From positions 1 through 40,203 of the forward strand of contig JAOAHF010000016.1 in assembly GCA_026415355.1 (NCBI GenBank): a stretch of DNA of 40,203 nucleotides, written 5' to 3'. Under the pieces are notes generated by a model. The model did no database searches, was not told the origin of the DNA, and was given only the letters and a program-made list of their open reading frames with translations. Position numbers and translations under genes: made by a program. Source of the DNA: Brevinematales bacterium (GTDB lineage: Bacteria; Spirochaetota; Brevinematia; DTOW01). Shown here one piece after another: positions 16,032-24,921 of the stretch (the stretch's first letter is position 1; every line of letters begins with the position of its first letter).

Positions 16032-18231
16032 CTTCACCACTATTTCTTAAGGCTTCTATTTTAAGTTCTGGAGTTAACCTTAGAAATGCTTTATCTACAT
16101 CTCTCACAAACAAAGAGACTTTATTCAATACCTCATTTGCTTTATATTTGTCAATCTTGTTTACATTCTTTATCCATTCTATCACATCTTCAGTAATGCT
16201 ATCGTACTCCCTAGGTAATATCCTATCAGGAATAATCAAATTCTTGTAGTTATCGATAATTTCTTCAGGAGTACTCAAATCAAGACCTTTCAAATACAAC
16301 AATGCTTTCATGCATCCTAAAACTGCATTAAATGACTTCTGGACAACTGTAGAAAAGTCTTCATCCTGTAAGTACTCTTCTGCTTCGTATACTTCCCTCA
16401 ATGACTCAAATATTGATATAGAAATTATATCAAGTAGACTACCTGCGCATTCTCCCCTTTTTGCTGCCTCCAAAACAAAATCTTTATTCTGTCCCCAGTC
16501 TCGGTAAAGCTCAGGATCCTCCGATTTAGGGTTAACTTTCGTAAGTGGTGATATTTCTCTTTTTATTACTTCAATATCAAATCTCTTTAGGAAATCTCTA
16601 AAGCTTTCTCCATCATTCCTATTAGATTTGTAAATCTCAAGTATTCTTTTCACTGCCATAGGAACTCTCTTCGAAGGAATCTTTAAAACAGCATTCCCTA
16701 TTATAGTATTCTCCTCATAAGGGTATCCACCTAAATACATAAGATAAAATGGAATAGTTCCATCACTACTATTCAAAGAATTTCCACTGAATCCAATATC
16801 ACCTATATGATGTTGCCCACAAGAGTTAGGACATCCCGATATATTTATCCTTATACCCATGAGATCATTAATCTCCTTTGATATAGTTTCTGCTAAATTA
16901 TATGGGTACGTTACAGCAAGTTTACACGAATACGCCCCAGGACAAGAAGTTATAAGAGGTAACGTAGAATCAGCCAATAAACCATATTCTTTAAGTTTAC
17001 CAAAAACAGCAGGCAAAAATTCATACCTAACCCAAGGTAATAAAATATCTTGTCTCTGTGTCATAACAACATAACCAGCACCAAAATCTTCAGACATTCT
17101 AGCTATATTTCTTAAATCATCAGGCTTAAGATTACCTAAAGCAATTCTAATAAAAACAGCATTATATCCTTCTTGTCTTTGTTCACATACATCATTCGCA
17201 AACCAATTCGAGTACTCAGGAGTTGTCTTTAGGGATCTATATTCACTAACAAAGGAATAATCAATATTCTGAACTTTTTTACCACCTTCCCTACCATTAA
17301 CAAATGGCGCAGGATGAGGAAAATTTGATATATAATTCTCAAGATCATCTTTTATGTTTATATGTCTCCTTACTCTTTCATACTCTTCAAAAACACGACT
17401 TCTAAACTCATCAATACCTAGCTTTGCTACCAAGAATTTTATCCTAGCCTTACTTCTTAATTTCCTTTCCCCTTCCCTATGGAACACTCTTATAACAGCC
17501 TCCGATAAATAATAAACGTTTTCTGTATCAACAAAATCTGTCAATACATAAGCTGGCATAGGTATCGCTCCCAATCCACCACCAACATAAACCTTAAATC
17601 CCTTAGTCTCTTTACCATCTATAACTTTCTTCTGCGCTATAAAACCAAGATCATGAATTCTTACCATACCCCAATCCTTCTCAGACTCAGACCACGCTAT
17701 CTTGAACTTCCTAGGTAATGTCAATGTAAGTGGATGCCTTAAAAAATACCTCGTCATATACATAGCATAAGGTAAAACATCAAATATCTCATCTTTAGAG
17801 ATACCAGTAAAAGGAGAAGCTGTTATATTCCTAACAGTATTACCACAAGCTTCCTTCGAAGTTAAACTTACCCTAGCCATATCTCTAAAAAGACTTGGTA
17901 TATCTTCAAGCTTTACATAATGTAACTGCAAATCTTGCCTTGTAGTAATATGAGCTACCCCACTTCCAGCATATCTCTCAACCATTGTAGCTACAGCTCT
18001 TAGCTGATTAGAATTTATTATACCTTGAGGTAATTTTATCCTAATCATATGCATACCTTCTGGATAGTGTCTCACACCATATATACCATGCATCAACCTA
18101 AACGAAAGAAATTTTTCCGGACTCATATTACCCGATAAAAACCTATTTATAACAGCCTCCAACTCCCTTATCTCAGACTCAATATCTGCTCCTTTATGTA
18201 TGTCAAAAATATCTATGTAATCCTCAACCAT
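16012..18231 (-). CDS. Sulfite reductase (ferredoxin-type), catalytic, with C-terminal helical extension
   Basis: The 739-residue siroheme/[4Fe-4S] reductase would turn sulfite into sulfide. Substrate-site residues are present: R98 in ITTRQD, R134 in GNTVRN, and K175/K177 in PRKFKIA. All four cluster ligands are present: C430, C436 (SCPGAYSC), C467 and C471 (GCPNSCGQHH), the last bridging to siroheme. The core ends near residue 570. A roughly 165-residue, mostly helical tail follows (blocks ECAGSLLDIISISIF, NAVLGCMKALLYLKGLD); similar HEPN-like tails exist on some reductases, but the match is by eye. There is no flavoprotein partner nearby, so ferredoxin is the likely donor. GAGGAGG precedes the ATG. 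It shares a minus-strand transcript with hemL. Confidence 0.93.
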   Translation of the reverse strand: MVEDYIDIFDIHKGADIESEIRELEAVINRFLSGNMSPEKFLSFRLMHGIYGVRHYPEGMHMIRIKLPQGIINSNQLRAVATMVERYAGSGVAHITTRQDLQLHYVKLEDIPSLFRDMARVSLTSKEACGNTVRNITASPFTGISKDEIFDVLPYAMYMTRYFLRHPLTLTLPRKFKIAWSESEKDWGMVRIHDLGFIAQKKVIDGKETKGFKVYVGGGLGAIPMPAYVLTDFVDTENVYYLSEAVIRVFHREGERKLRSKARIKFLVAKLGIDEFRSRVFEEYERVRRHINIKDDLENYISNFPHPAPFVNGREGGKKVQNIDYSFVSEYRSLKTTPEYSNWFANDVCEQRQEGYNAVFIRIALGNLKPDDLRNIARMSEDFGAGYVVMTQRQDILLPWVRYEFLPAVFGKLKEYGLLADSTLPLITSCPGAYSCKLAVTYPYNLAETISKEINDLMGIRINISGCPNSCGQHHIGDIGFSGNSLNSSDGTIPFYLMYLGGYPYEENTIIGNAVLKIPSKRVPMAVKRILEIYKSNRNDGESFRDFLKRFDIEVIKREISPLTKVNPKSEDPELYRDWGQNKDFVLEAAKRGECAGSLLDIISISIFESLREVYEAEEYLQDEDFSTVVQKSFNAVLGCMKALLYLKGLDLSTPEEIIDNYKNLIIPDRILPREYDSITEDVIEWIKNVNKIDKYKANEVLNKVSLFVRDVDKAFLRLTPELKIEALRNSGEDDEKMG

Positions 18232-18264
18232 AAAATTCTACCTCCTCAGATTAATCATGAGAGT

Positions 18265-18293
18265 ATTATAAAAAATATATTTTACATTTTCAA
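18265..18293 (-). promoter_or_regulatory. Promoter of the sulfite reductase-hemL transcript
   Basis: On the minus strand, TTGAAA (18293-18288) and TATAAT (18270-18265) are 17 nt apart, followed by GAGGAGG and the ATG at 18231. It faces away from the tusA promoter within a 148-bp AT-rich divergent region, so both transcripts may share control. Confidence 0.65.
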
Positions 18294-18321
18294 ATTTTTT
18301 ATCTTTTATTTTTTGTAAAAT

Positions 18322-18351
18322 TTGATTTTTCAAAAAATCCTTTATTAAAAT
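18322..18351 (+). promoter_or_regulatory. Probable promoter of tusA-hemAC
   Basis: TTGATT (18322-18327), 18 nt, TAAAAT (18346-18351), then GGGGGAT and the ATG at 18380. It is weaker than the divergent minus-strand promoter. Confidence 0.4.
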
Positions 18352-18379
18352 TTTTAAATGTTGATTTTGGGGGATATAT

Positions 18380-18616
18380 ATGAACTCTGACATAACTGAA
18401 AGACTTGACCTAAAAGGGGTAAAATGTCCTTTCAATTACGTCAAAGCAAAAATAAAACTTAGTGAAATGAAAATAGGAGACGTACTAGAACTATACATCG
18501 ACGATGGAGAACCTATTAGAAACGTACCTAAAAGTTTAGAACAAGATGGTCATGAAATACTAGGGCTACAAAAGATAGATAACTTTTTCAGAGTAGTTGT
18601 GAAAAAAAGAGCTTGA
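18380..18616 (+). CDS. tusA: TusA/SirA-family sulfur carrier protein
   Basis: A 78-residue two-layer fold protein of the TusA family. The sulfur-accepting cysteine C16 lies in LDLKGVKCPFNYVKAKI, which is the family Cys-Pro motif at its usual place near the N-terminus. The C-terminal half (IGDVLELYIDDGEPI, FFRVVVKK) fits the second strand pair. TusA proteins relay persulfide sulfur. Here it sits divergent from the sulfite reductase and 1 nt before hemA-hemC, which suggests a role in handling reduced sulfur or in the assimilatory pathway rather than only in tRNA thiolation; that is inference. A GGGGG ribosome binding site precedes the ATG. Confidence 0.88.
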   Translation: MNSDITERLDLKGVKCPFNYVKAKIKLSEMKIGDVLELYIDDGEPIRNVPKSLEQDGHEILGLQKIDNFFRVVVKKRA

Positions 18617-18617
18617 T

Positions 18618-20480
18618 ATGTATTTTATCTTCGGTATAAGTCATAAAAGTGCAAGCATTGAAGTTAGGGAAAAATACTCAACAACTTCATCATTACTTGA
18701 TGAATACTATAGTAGGTTAAGTTTCATTGACGAGGTAGTTATTTTAAGTACATGTAATAGATTAGAAATCTATGGATATCTCAAAGGATTAAGCACTAAT
18801 AAAATTGATAACTTAAGATACAATCTATTTAGGATTTTTAACGTACCAATAAATGATATGAAAAACTTCTACTTACTCGTAGAAAACAACTGTATCCAAC
18901 ATCTATTTGAAGTAACAACAGGAATTGACTCAAAAATATTAGGTGAAACACAAATATATGATCAAGTCAAAAAATCTTACTATAAATCACTCAGTATGAG
19001 AAAAACTGGTTACTTCCTTAACAAACTTTTTCAAAGAGCATTATTTGTAGCTGGTAAAGTAAGAAATAAAGTATGCTTAAACGAAGGTAAAATATCTTTA
19101 GCAAGTGTTGTCAAGCAACTCATTTTAGAACATCTCAAAACCCCAAAAATTCTCATCATTGGAACTGGAGACATTGTACTCAATATCATCCCTTACATCA
19201 ACCAAATATCAAAAGAAATTTACATATCCTCAACAAAACATCATGACAAAGCAACTGAAATATCGAAGAAATTTAACACTAAAGTCTTAAAATTTGAAAA
19301 CATAAAAAATAGCTTAACCAACTTTGATATTGTAATAACTGCAACTAATTATCCTTTCCCCATAATAAGTGATGAAGATCTGAATAACGTTAAAAATAAA
19401 CTTCTAATTATTGATTTAGCAGTACCTAGAAACGTAAAAACAAGAGCTACTAAAAATAATTTAATCATCTACAACATCGATGATATTCTACGAGACATAG
19501 ATAAAAACTCTCATTCTAGAATTAACAAAATGTATTTAGCCAAAGACATAATTTGGCAGGAGGTTAACAAATTTATGTACAATCTAAAATGTGATCTAAT
19601 GAAAAGAAATATAGTAATAGGTAGTAGATCAAGTACCTTGGCCAAAAGACAAGTTGAAGAATTTCTTGAGAAATTAAAACTTAAAGTTCCATCTTTGAGA
19701 GTAAACTTCACAACTAAGTATTTTAACACAAGTGGTGACATAGATAAAAATACTCCTATATACAAAATCGAAGGTACAGATTTTTTCACCGATTTTATAG
19801 AAGAAGCTTTAATCAAAGGTGAAATTGATATAGCAGTTCATAGCGCTAAGGATCTACCAGATGTACACAAAGATGAAATCATAACGATCGCTCTAACAAC
19901 ATCTGAGGATAAAACTGATTGCCTAGTACTCAGAGAAGATTTAAGAGGATACAATATATATACTCTTCCAAGTGGCTCTATAATAGGAGTCTCAAGTAAA
20001 AGAAGGATAGATCAAATAACTTACATCAGACCAGATCTTATAACAAAAGACATAAGAGGAAATATTGAAGAAAGGTTAGAAAAACTTGATAGAGGCAAGT
20101 ATGATGGCATAATAATGGCTACAATAGCATTAAAGAGATTAAATCTTGAAAACAGAATTTCCCAAATAATATCAACCAATATTTTTGATACACATCCACT
20201 TCAAGGATCTCTTGCCATACAGATAAGAAAAGAAGATATCAAAAAGTTTTCATTCTTTATGAAAATAGATTCAAGGAAAAAAATAGCTTTTGACACAAAA
20301 AATATAGATCTTGAAAAAAAGCTCGTTGATTTTGTCAATAAGTATCTTTGGCAAAATTTCATAGCATTCTCAAGAGATTTCCTAAAAACACCAGACAAAG
20401 TTATCAAAGTCGATATTGATAATACTCAAGAACTTGATGTTGTTAAAACCAGAGACTACATACTAAATGTTATAGGTTAA
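18618..20480 (+). CDS. hemA-hemC: HemA-HemC fusion: glutamyl-tRNA reductase / hydroxymethylbilane synthase-like
   Basis: A single 620-residue frame joins two tetrapyrrole enzymes. Residues 1-325 are glutamyl-tRNA reductase: FGISHKSA, the catalytic C46 in LSTCNRLEIYGY, GETQIYDQVK (109-118) and a Rossmann domain (ILIIGTG, 178-184). The C-terminal dimerisation domain of normal HemA (about 420 residues) is missing. Residues 331-620 are HemC-like: IGSRSSTLAKRQ, VHSAKDLPDV with the catalytic D412, GVSSKRR and DIRGNIEERL. The third HemC domain is divergent. There is no GGCxxP and no cysteine after residue 435, so the usual attachment site for the dipyrromethane cofactor is absent. The gene begins 1 nt after tusA and has no clear ribosome binding site, so it is probably translationally coupled. 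Confidence 0.88.
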   Translation: MYFIFGISHKSASIEVREKYSTTSSLLDEYYSRLSFIDEVVILSTCNRLEIYGYLKGLSTNKIDNLRYNLFRIFNVPINDMKNFYLLVENNCIQHLFEVTTGIDSKILGETQIYDQVKKSYYKSLSMRKTGYFLNKLFQRALFVAGKVRNKVCLNEGKISLASVVKQLILEHLKTPKILIIGTGDIVLNIIPYINQISKEIYISSTKHHDKATEISKKFNTKVLKFENIKNSLTNFDIVITATNYPFPIISDEDLNNVKNKLLIIDLAVPRNVKTRATKNNLIIYNIDDILRDIDKNSHSRINKMYLAKDIIWQEVNKFMYNLKCDLMKRNIVIGSRSSTLAKRQVEEFLEKLKLKVPSLRVNFTTKYFNTSGDIDKNTPIYKIEGTDFFTDFIEEALIKGEIDIAVHSAKDLPDVHKDEIITIALTTSEDKTDCLVLREDLRGYNIYTLPSGSIIGVSSKRRIDQITYIRPDLITKDIRGNIEERLEKLDRGKYDGIIMATIALKRLNLENRISQIISTNIFDTHPLQGSLAIQIRKEDIKKFSFFMKIDSRKKIAFDTKNIDLEKKLVDFVNKYLWQNFIAFSRDFLKTPDKVIKVDIDNTQELDVVKTRDYILNVIG

Positions 20481-20662
20481 TCCTATGGCTATGAATACTA
20501 AAAATATATATGTAGATACTCATAATTTTTTAATTCACTCTAAAACTACTTAGGAAGTTTTAATCTGTATTAAATATGGAGTTATTCTGCAAGATTAAAA
20601 ATGTGTTAATTATACTTTACATCTTCAAACAAACCTTCTCCCTGAAAACAATCTCTACACAA

Positions 20663-21619
20663 CTAAATCCAGCCAGGTAAATCCTTTGCCCAGTAAGATA
20701 TTATTATATCTGCTCCTGCTCTTTTTATCGACATCAATATCTCAAGAGCGGTTTCTTTCTCATTCAATATACCACATTGAGATGCAACTTTTACCATTGA
20801 ATATTCTCCACTCACACTATACGCCGCTAAAGGAATATTGAAGGTATTTTTCACCTCTCTGATTACATCAAGATAAGCTAAAGCAGGCTTTACCATCACG
20901 ATATCAACACCTTCTTGAATATCCCTCTCAACCTCAACTAAAGCTTGTTTTATGTTTCTGTAATCCATTTGATATGTTTTTCTGTCACCAAATTTTGGAG
21001 AAGAATTAGCAATATCTCTAAAAGGCCCGTAGAAGTTTGATGAGTATTTTGCGGAATATGACATTATAAGTGTATTATCAAAACCATTTTCATATAATAC
21101 CTTTCTTATCTCTCTTACTTGAAAATCTGCCATGGCCGAGGGTGCAACTATGTCTGCTCCCGACTTAGCATAATTTAGGGCAACTTTAGATAGTATTTCA
21201 ACAGTTTTACTATTATCTACTATTCCATTATCAACAATTCCACAATGGCCACTAGAAGTATAACTACATAAACATACATCAGAAATAACAATAACTTCAG
21301 GTACCTTGTCCTTAATTAACTTTATTGCCTTACAAACAACATTATTATCTCTAATAGCATAAGATCCTAAAGCATCTTTATTACATTCATCCACAACACC
21401 AAAAAGTATAACAGACTTTATACCAAGCTCCCATATTCTCTTAATCTCTTTAACAAGATTATCAACACTATACCTAAATATACCTGGAAAACTACTTATT
21501 TCTTGTATAATATTATTACCCTCAACCACAAAAAAAGGCATTACAAAATCATCTAAGCATATCTTAGTTTCTGCTATCAAATCTCTTATCCCGGAATTTC
21601 TTCTCAATCTTCTCATCAT
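20663..21619 (-). CDS. hemB: Porphobilinogen synthase (delta-aminolevulinate dehydratase)
   Basis: The 318 residues match HemB, which condenses two 5-aminolevulinates to porphobilinogen. The zinc-site cysteines C116, C118 and C126 are in DVCLCSYTSSGHCG. The Schiff-base lysines are K191 in SYSAKYSSNFYGPFRD and K244 in MVKPALAYLD. The C-terminal VSGEYSM and the IISYWAKD block are also typical. It uses the zinc-dependent cysteine triad rather than the Mg-type aspartates. It completes the set HemA, HemL, HemB, HemC, HemD and CobA in this region, which points to siroheme for the sulfite reductases. Two ATGs lie in tandem with no Shine-Dalgarno. The -10 box ends 9 nt upstream, so the mRNA may be leaderless. 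Confidence 0.95.
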   Translation of the reverse strand: MMRRLRRNSGIRDLIAETKICLDDFVMPFFVVEGNNIIQEISSFPGIFRYSVDNLVKEIKRIWELGIKSVILFGVVDECNKDALGSYAIRDNNVVCKAIKLIKDKVPEVIVISDVCLCSYTSSGHCGIVDNGIVDNSKTVEILSKVALNYAKSGADIVAPSAMADFQVREIRKVLYENGFDNTLIMSYSAKYSSNFYGPFRDIANSSPKFGDRKTYQMDYRNIKQALVEVERDIQEGVDIVMVKPALAYLDVIREVKNTFNIPLAAYSVSGEYSMVKVASQCGILNEKETALEILMSIKRAGADIIISYWAKDLPGWI

Positions 21620-21628
21620 ACATCATAA

Positions 21629-21657
21629 ATTCTATATGATCTTGTATCATTTCACAA
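21629..21657 (-). promoter_or_regulatory. hemB promoter, near-leaderless
   Basis: On the minus strand, TTGTGA (21657-21652), 17 nt, TAGAAT (21634-21629). Only 9 nt separate the -10 box from the ATG at 21619, so the expected transcript begins about 2-3 nt before the start codon. Confidence 0.5.
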
Positions 21658-21836
21658 ATTCAAATTTTTACTTTTTAAACTTGAAGTCAAAAATACAAAT
21701 ATCACAAGACCTATCAAAGTTTTACAATTAAACGATAATGCCACCAAGTATGCTATTATTCATAAGTAACGATTACATAAAATCTACTATATTTACTCAT
21801 GCGAAGACTCAGAAAATATCTACAAGTTTTCAAAAA

Positions 21837-22670
21837 TTATTCTTTAACAGCACCTAATGTTACACTTTCAACTAATTCTTTCCTTATGTACATAAACAAT
21901 AAGACCACTGGTACTGATACTAAAACTACTGCTGCTGAGAAACCTGCTATATCATTATTATCTAGCATTGATTTTATGCCTGGTGGCAAAGTATAAAGAC
22001 TGACATCTGAAAGGAATATAAATGATATAGCATACTCATTCCAACAAGTTATAAACGAAAATATAAACGATGTTGCCAAAGCTGGTCTTGCTATTGGTAT
22101 AAGAATGTATGATATGAGCTGGAATAAATTAGCACCATCAACTTCTGCAGCTTCTTCCATATCATGCGGTACAGTATCAAAAAATCCCTTAAGTATCCAA
22201 ATAGAGAATGGTAATGTTGTTGCTAAGTAAGCAAGAGATAATCCGTGTAGTGTACCTATAATACCTAGTATAGATGCTATAACAAGAAACGGAACTATCA
22301 TCATAGCAATTGGGAACAACTGAGTTGCCAGTAGGGAAATTAAGAAAGGTTTTTTGCCTGGGAAATTATATCTAGAAATACCATATCCTGCCATAAAACC
22401 TATAAACGTACTTACAAATGCAACTCCACTTGCTACTATAGCACTATTTAAAACCCATCTCAAAAAGTTAGGATCACTTAATATGTAAGTATAATTGGAT
22501 AAAGTTATATCACCTAAATGAAAGTTACCTCTCAATATTTCGGAGAAAATCTGTCTTATTACATCTTTTGAGTAAAAAGATATAAGTAAAATCCAAAAAA
22601 CAGGTAAAAGTAATACCACTATAGAAACAACTAAAAGGATTTGAAGCAAAACATAATTAACTTTTCTCAT
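21837..22670 (-). CDS. malG: ABC sugar transporter permease, MalG type
   Basis: The 277 residues form a typical binding-protein-dependent permease with about six membrane segments, the first at 9-31. The cytoplasmic EAA loop that contacts the ATPase reads MEEAAEVDGANLFQLISYIL and is followed by IPIARP. The segment IWILKGFFDTVP just before it is characteristic of the MalG/CUT1 carbohydrate group. Length matches the family. It lies 13 nt downstream of the malF-type gene on the same strand, so the two make a heterodimeric channel. No binding protein or ATPase gene is in the window, so the substrate (maltodextrin or another glycoside) cannot be fixed. Confidence 0.9.
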   Translation of the reverse strand: MRKVNYVLLQILLVVSIVVLLLPVFWILLISFYSKDVIRQIFSEILRGNFHLGDITLSNYTYILSDPNFLRWVLNSAIVASGVAFVSTFIGFMAGYGISRYNFPGKKPFLISLLATQLFPIAMMIVPFLVIASILGIIGTLHGLSLAYLATTLPFSIWILKGFFDTVPHDMEEAAEVDGANLFQLISYILIPIARPALATSFIFSFITCWNEYAISFIFLSDVSLYTLPPGIKSMLDNNDIAGFSAAVVLVSVPVVLLFMYIRKELVESVTLGAVKE

Positions 22671-22683
22671 AACTACCCTCCAA

Positions 22684-24798
22684 TTAATAACTTCTCTCCG
22701 TAAGTTTTGTTACTCTAGCAAAAGCTAGTATATACATAAGCAATATAGCAAATACTAAAACTGAATACGCTGAAGCATATCCGTAAGTGAATACCCTCAA
22801 ATCAGGTCTTGATACAAAGTCGTATATTCTAGTTATGAGTATATCATAAGCATCATTACCACCTGTATAAAGGAAAACTATATTAAAGTTGTTAAATGTC
22901 CATATTGAAGATAAAAGTACAGAAGGTAATAGTGTTGGTCTTATTAGCGGTAAGTATATTGAAAACAATCTTGTAAACCAATTTGCACCATCAATCAATG
23001 CTGCATCTTTAACAGAATCTGATATTCCCTGCAATCCACTCAAAGCAACTATCATTATAAACGGAAATGCATACCATGCACTAACAAAACATATTGACAA
23101 GAAATAAACTGTACTATTCGAATACACATTAAACCCTTCTAGACCTATTGTGTCAAAAAGTTGTTTAAAAACACCATATTGACCTAGCGCTTCTCTCCAT
23201 AGCAAAGCACTTATGTACGTAGGTATAACCCAGGGTAATATAAGTAAAACTTGATAAATACCCCTTAACTTGACTTTGCTATCATTAAGTATAACAGCAA
23301 ATGTTATACCAAAAACTAACTGAAATATAACCGAGATTAAAGTATACACGAATGTGTTTACTAGAACATCGTAGAAACTACCAAAATTCCTGACAAAAAA
23401 CTTTGATTTTTCAACTGCTTCTTGGGCGAAATCAAATCCTACCCTAGCAAGGATATGATTAAGATTAAGTATATCTTGGTAATTGAGTGTCCCAACAAAT
23501 TGTCTTGCTAGATTCAAGTCAGATAGATATCGAGATAAAGATGTAAAACTCATCACTATCGTAAATACAAATGGAACTCCTATAAGAATTATAACCAAAA
23601 GTAATGCAAATATTATGAATGTATACACAAGACTATAATTGTAAAAAGCATTCAACCATTTTTCAAAACCACCTTTTGAAAAGTAATAGTATATACCTAC
23701 ACTTGCCAGTAATATGAATACATACATGATGCTAAAAGTATTCTCAAAAATTCCAAGGTAATAAGAAAGTGAAGTTGTCTCAACCACATAACTCCCATCT
23801 TCTTGTACGAAAACTAAAGGTTTTACATCGCCTACAGGTTGAGATATTTTCTCGAAAAATTCCTTCTCACTAACATCAAATCCCTTACTTTTCATGATGT
23901 CTAAAAGATCCCTAGCCACTACCTGAGTGTAGCTAGTACTCTCTCTTACCAAAGAGTCAATAGTCGTCAAATAAACCATCCACACTAAAATACCAATCAA
24001 AATAATTACAACACTACCAATGATAGGTCTAAATTTCTCTGGAACAAATTTTAACAACAGGAAAGGTAAAGACAATACAACAGCTAGGGCAATAAGAATA
24101 CCAAAAGCATTAAAAGGTATTATAATAGGCTTTTCTATGTATCCTACCGCTACTGTCAAGTCTAAATTTTGAAATGTAAAAGCTTTTATAACTTTATCAT
24201 AATCCAAGAAAAATCCTCTTTTTCTCTCTTCAACAACAAAGTTATTTTCTGTAGACTCTTTTTTAACTCTAAAAAGGTTGTTTATTGATATTGTTGTAGA
24301 ATTAGGATCAGAAGAAGATATAAGTTTTTCTCCAGATATCATTTCTATAACCCATAAATTCCTACTATTCAAGTCTTGTTCATCTCTCGGTAAACCATAC
24401 TTTTTTACAAGCTCTTCAGTCACTTTTGAAAAATCACTAACTTTTGATGAATCAGATTGTTTTTGTGTTTCTTTATTCTTTTGCTTCGTTGATTTTTTAT
24501 CCTTTTCACCAAACAAATCAAAACCAAACTGAGAACTCTCCCCTTCTTCATCTAGTATAGAAAGCCATGACTTAGGTCCATCTGTTGTTTTTAAATCAGT
24601 ACCAAATTTTTCATACACCATTTTTGAAGCATTCATTATTAAGCCAACAACTGTTTCTGTTTTAAAATTTTCAATACTATTTACAATTATAGAAAAATGA
24701 ATACCAATCAACAAAAACAAAAAAATCATAGATGAAAGCCCTGCTATCAATACCCTTTTTGTAGGAGAAAAATCATATTTCTTAACAAAGAACTTCAT
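22684..24798 (-). CDS. malF: ABC sugar transporter permease, MalF type with very large N-terminal extension
   Basis: The C-terminal half (about residue 390 on) is a CUT1 permease core: NYSLVYTFIIFALLL, IGVPFVFTIVMSFTSLS, and the EAA loop KDAALIDGANWFTRLFSIYL followed by PLIRP. The total of 704 residues is far above E. coli MalF (514). The extra N-terminus has a membrane segment at 16-37, then an exposed region of about 190 residues with a Lys/Gln/Ser-rich stretch (KDKKSTKQKNKETQKQ), then further membrane segments around 230-275 and 350-370. Similarly enlarged MalF proteins occur in Thermotoga-type bacteria, as far as I recall. AGGAGG precedes the ATG. It forms an operon with malG. Confidence 0.87.
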   Translation of the reverse strand: MKFFVKKYDFSPTKRVLIAGLSSMIFLFLLIGIHFSIIVNSIENFKTETVVGLIMNASKMVYEKFGTDLKTTDGPKSWLSILDEEGESSQFGFDLFGEKDKKSTKQKNKETQKQSDSSKVSDFSKVTEELVKKYGLPRDEQDLNSRNLWVIEMISGEKLISSSDPNSTTISINNLFRVKKESTENNFVVEERKRGFFLDYDKVIKAFTFQNLDLTVAVGYIEKPIIIPFNAFGILIALAVVLSLPFLLLKFVPEKFRPIIGSVVIILIGILVWMVYLTTIDSLVRESTSYTQVVARDLLDIMKSKGFDVSEKEFFEKISQPVGDVKPLVFVQEDGSYVVETTSLSYYLGIFENTFSIMYVFILLASVGIYYYFSKGGFEKWLNAFYNYSLVYTFIIFALLLVIILIGVPFVFTIVMSFTSLSRYLSDLNLARQFVGTLNYQDILNLNHILARVGFDFAQEAVEKSKFFVRNFGSFYDVLVNTFVYTLISVIFQLVFGITFAVILNDSKVKLRGIYQVLLILPWVIPTYISALLWREALGQYGVFKQLFDTIGLEGFNVYSNSTVYFLSICFVSAWYAFPFIMIVALSGLQGISDSVKDAALIDGANWFTRLFSIYLPLIRPTLLPSVLLSSIWTFNNFNIVFLYTGGNDAYDILITRIYDFVSRPDLRVFTYGYASAYSVLVFAILLMYILAFARVTKLTERSY

Positions 24799-24921
24799 AC
24801 TCCCTCCTATAAACTTTTAAAAATTATTTAGGAACTATTGTATAAATTCAACAATACAAACCTGAAGTTTGTTCAAGAGTTTGGTATTTTTTGTAGGAGA
24901 GTATAGAAAGTTTTTGATAAG

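Noticed and set aside
19570-19620. Idea that HemA-HemC is an assembly artefact
   Set aside because: The frame is continuous without stops, the junction is clean, and both parts fit the siroheme context, so a true fusion is the simpler reading.
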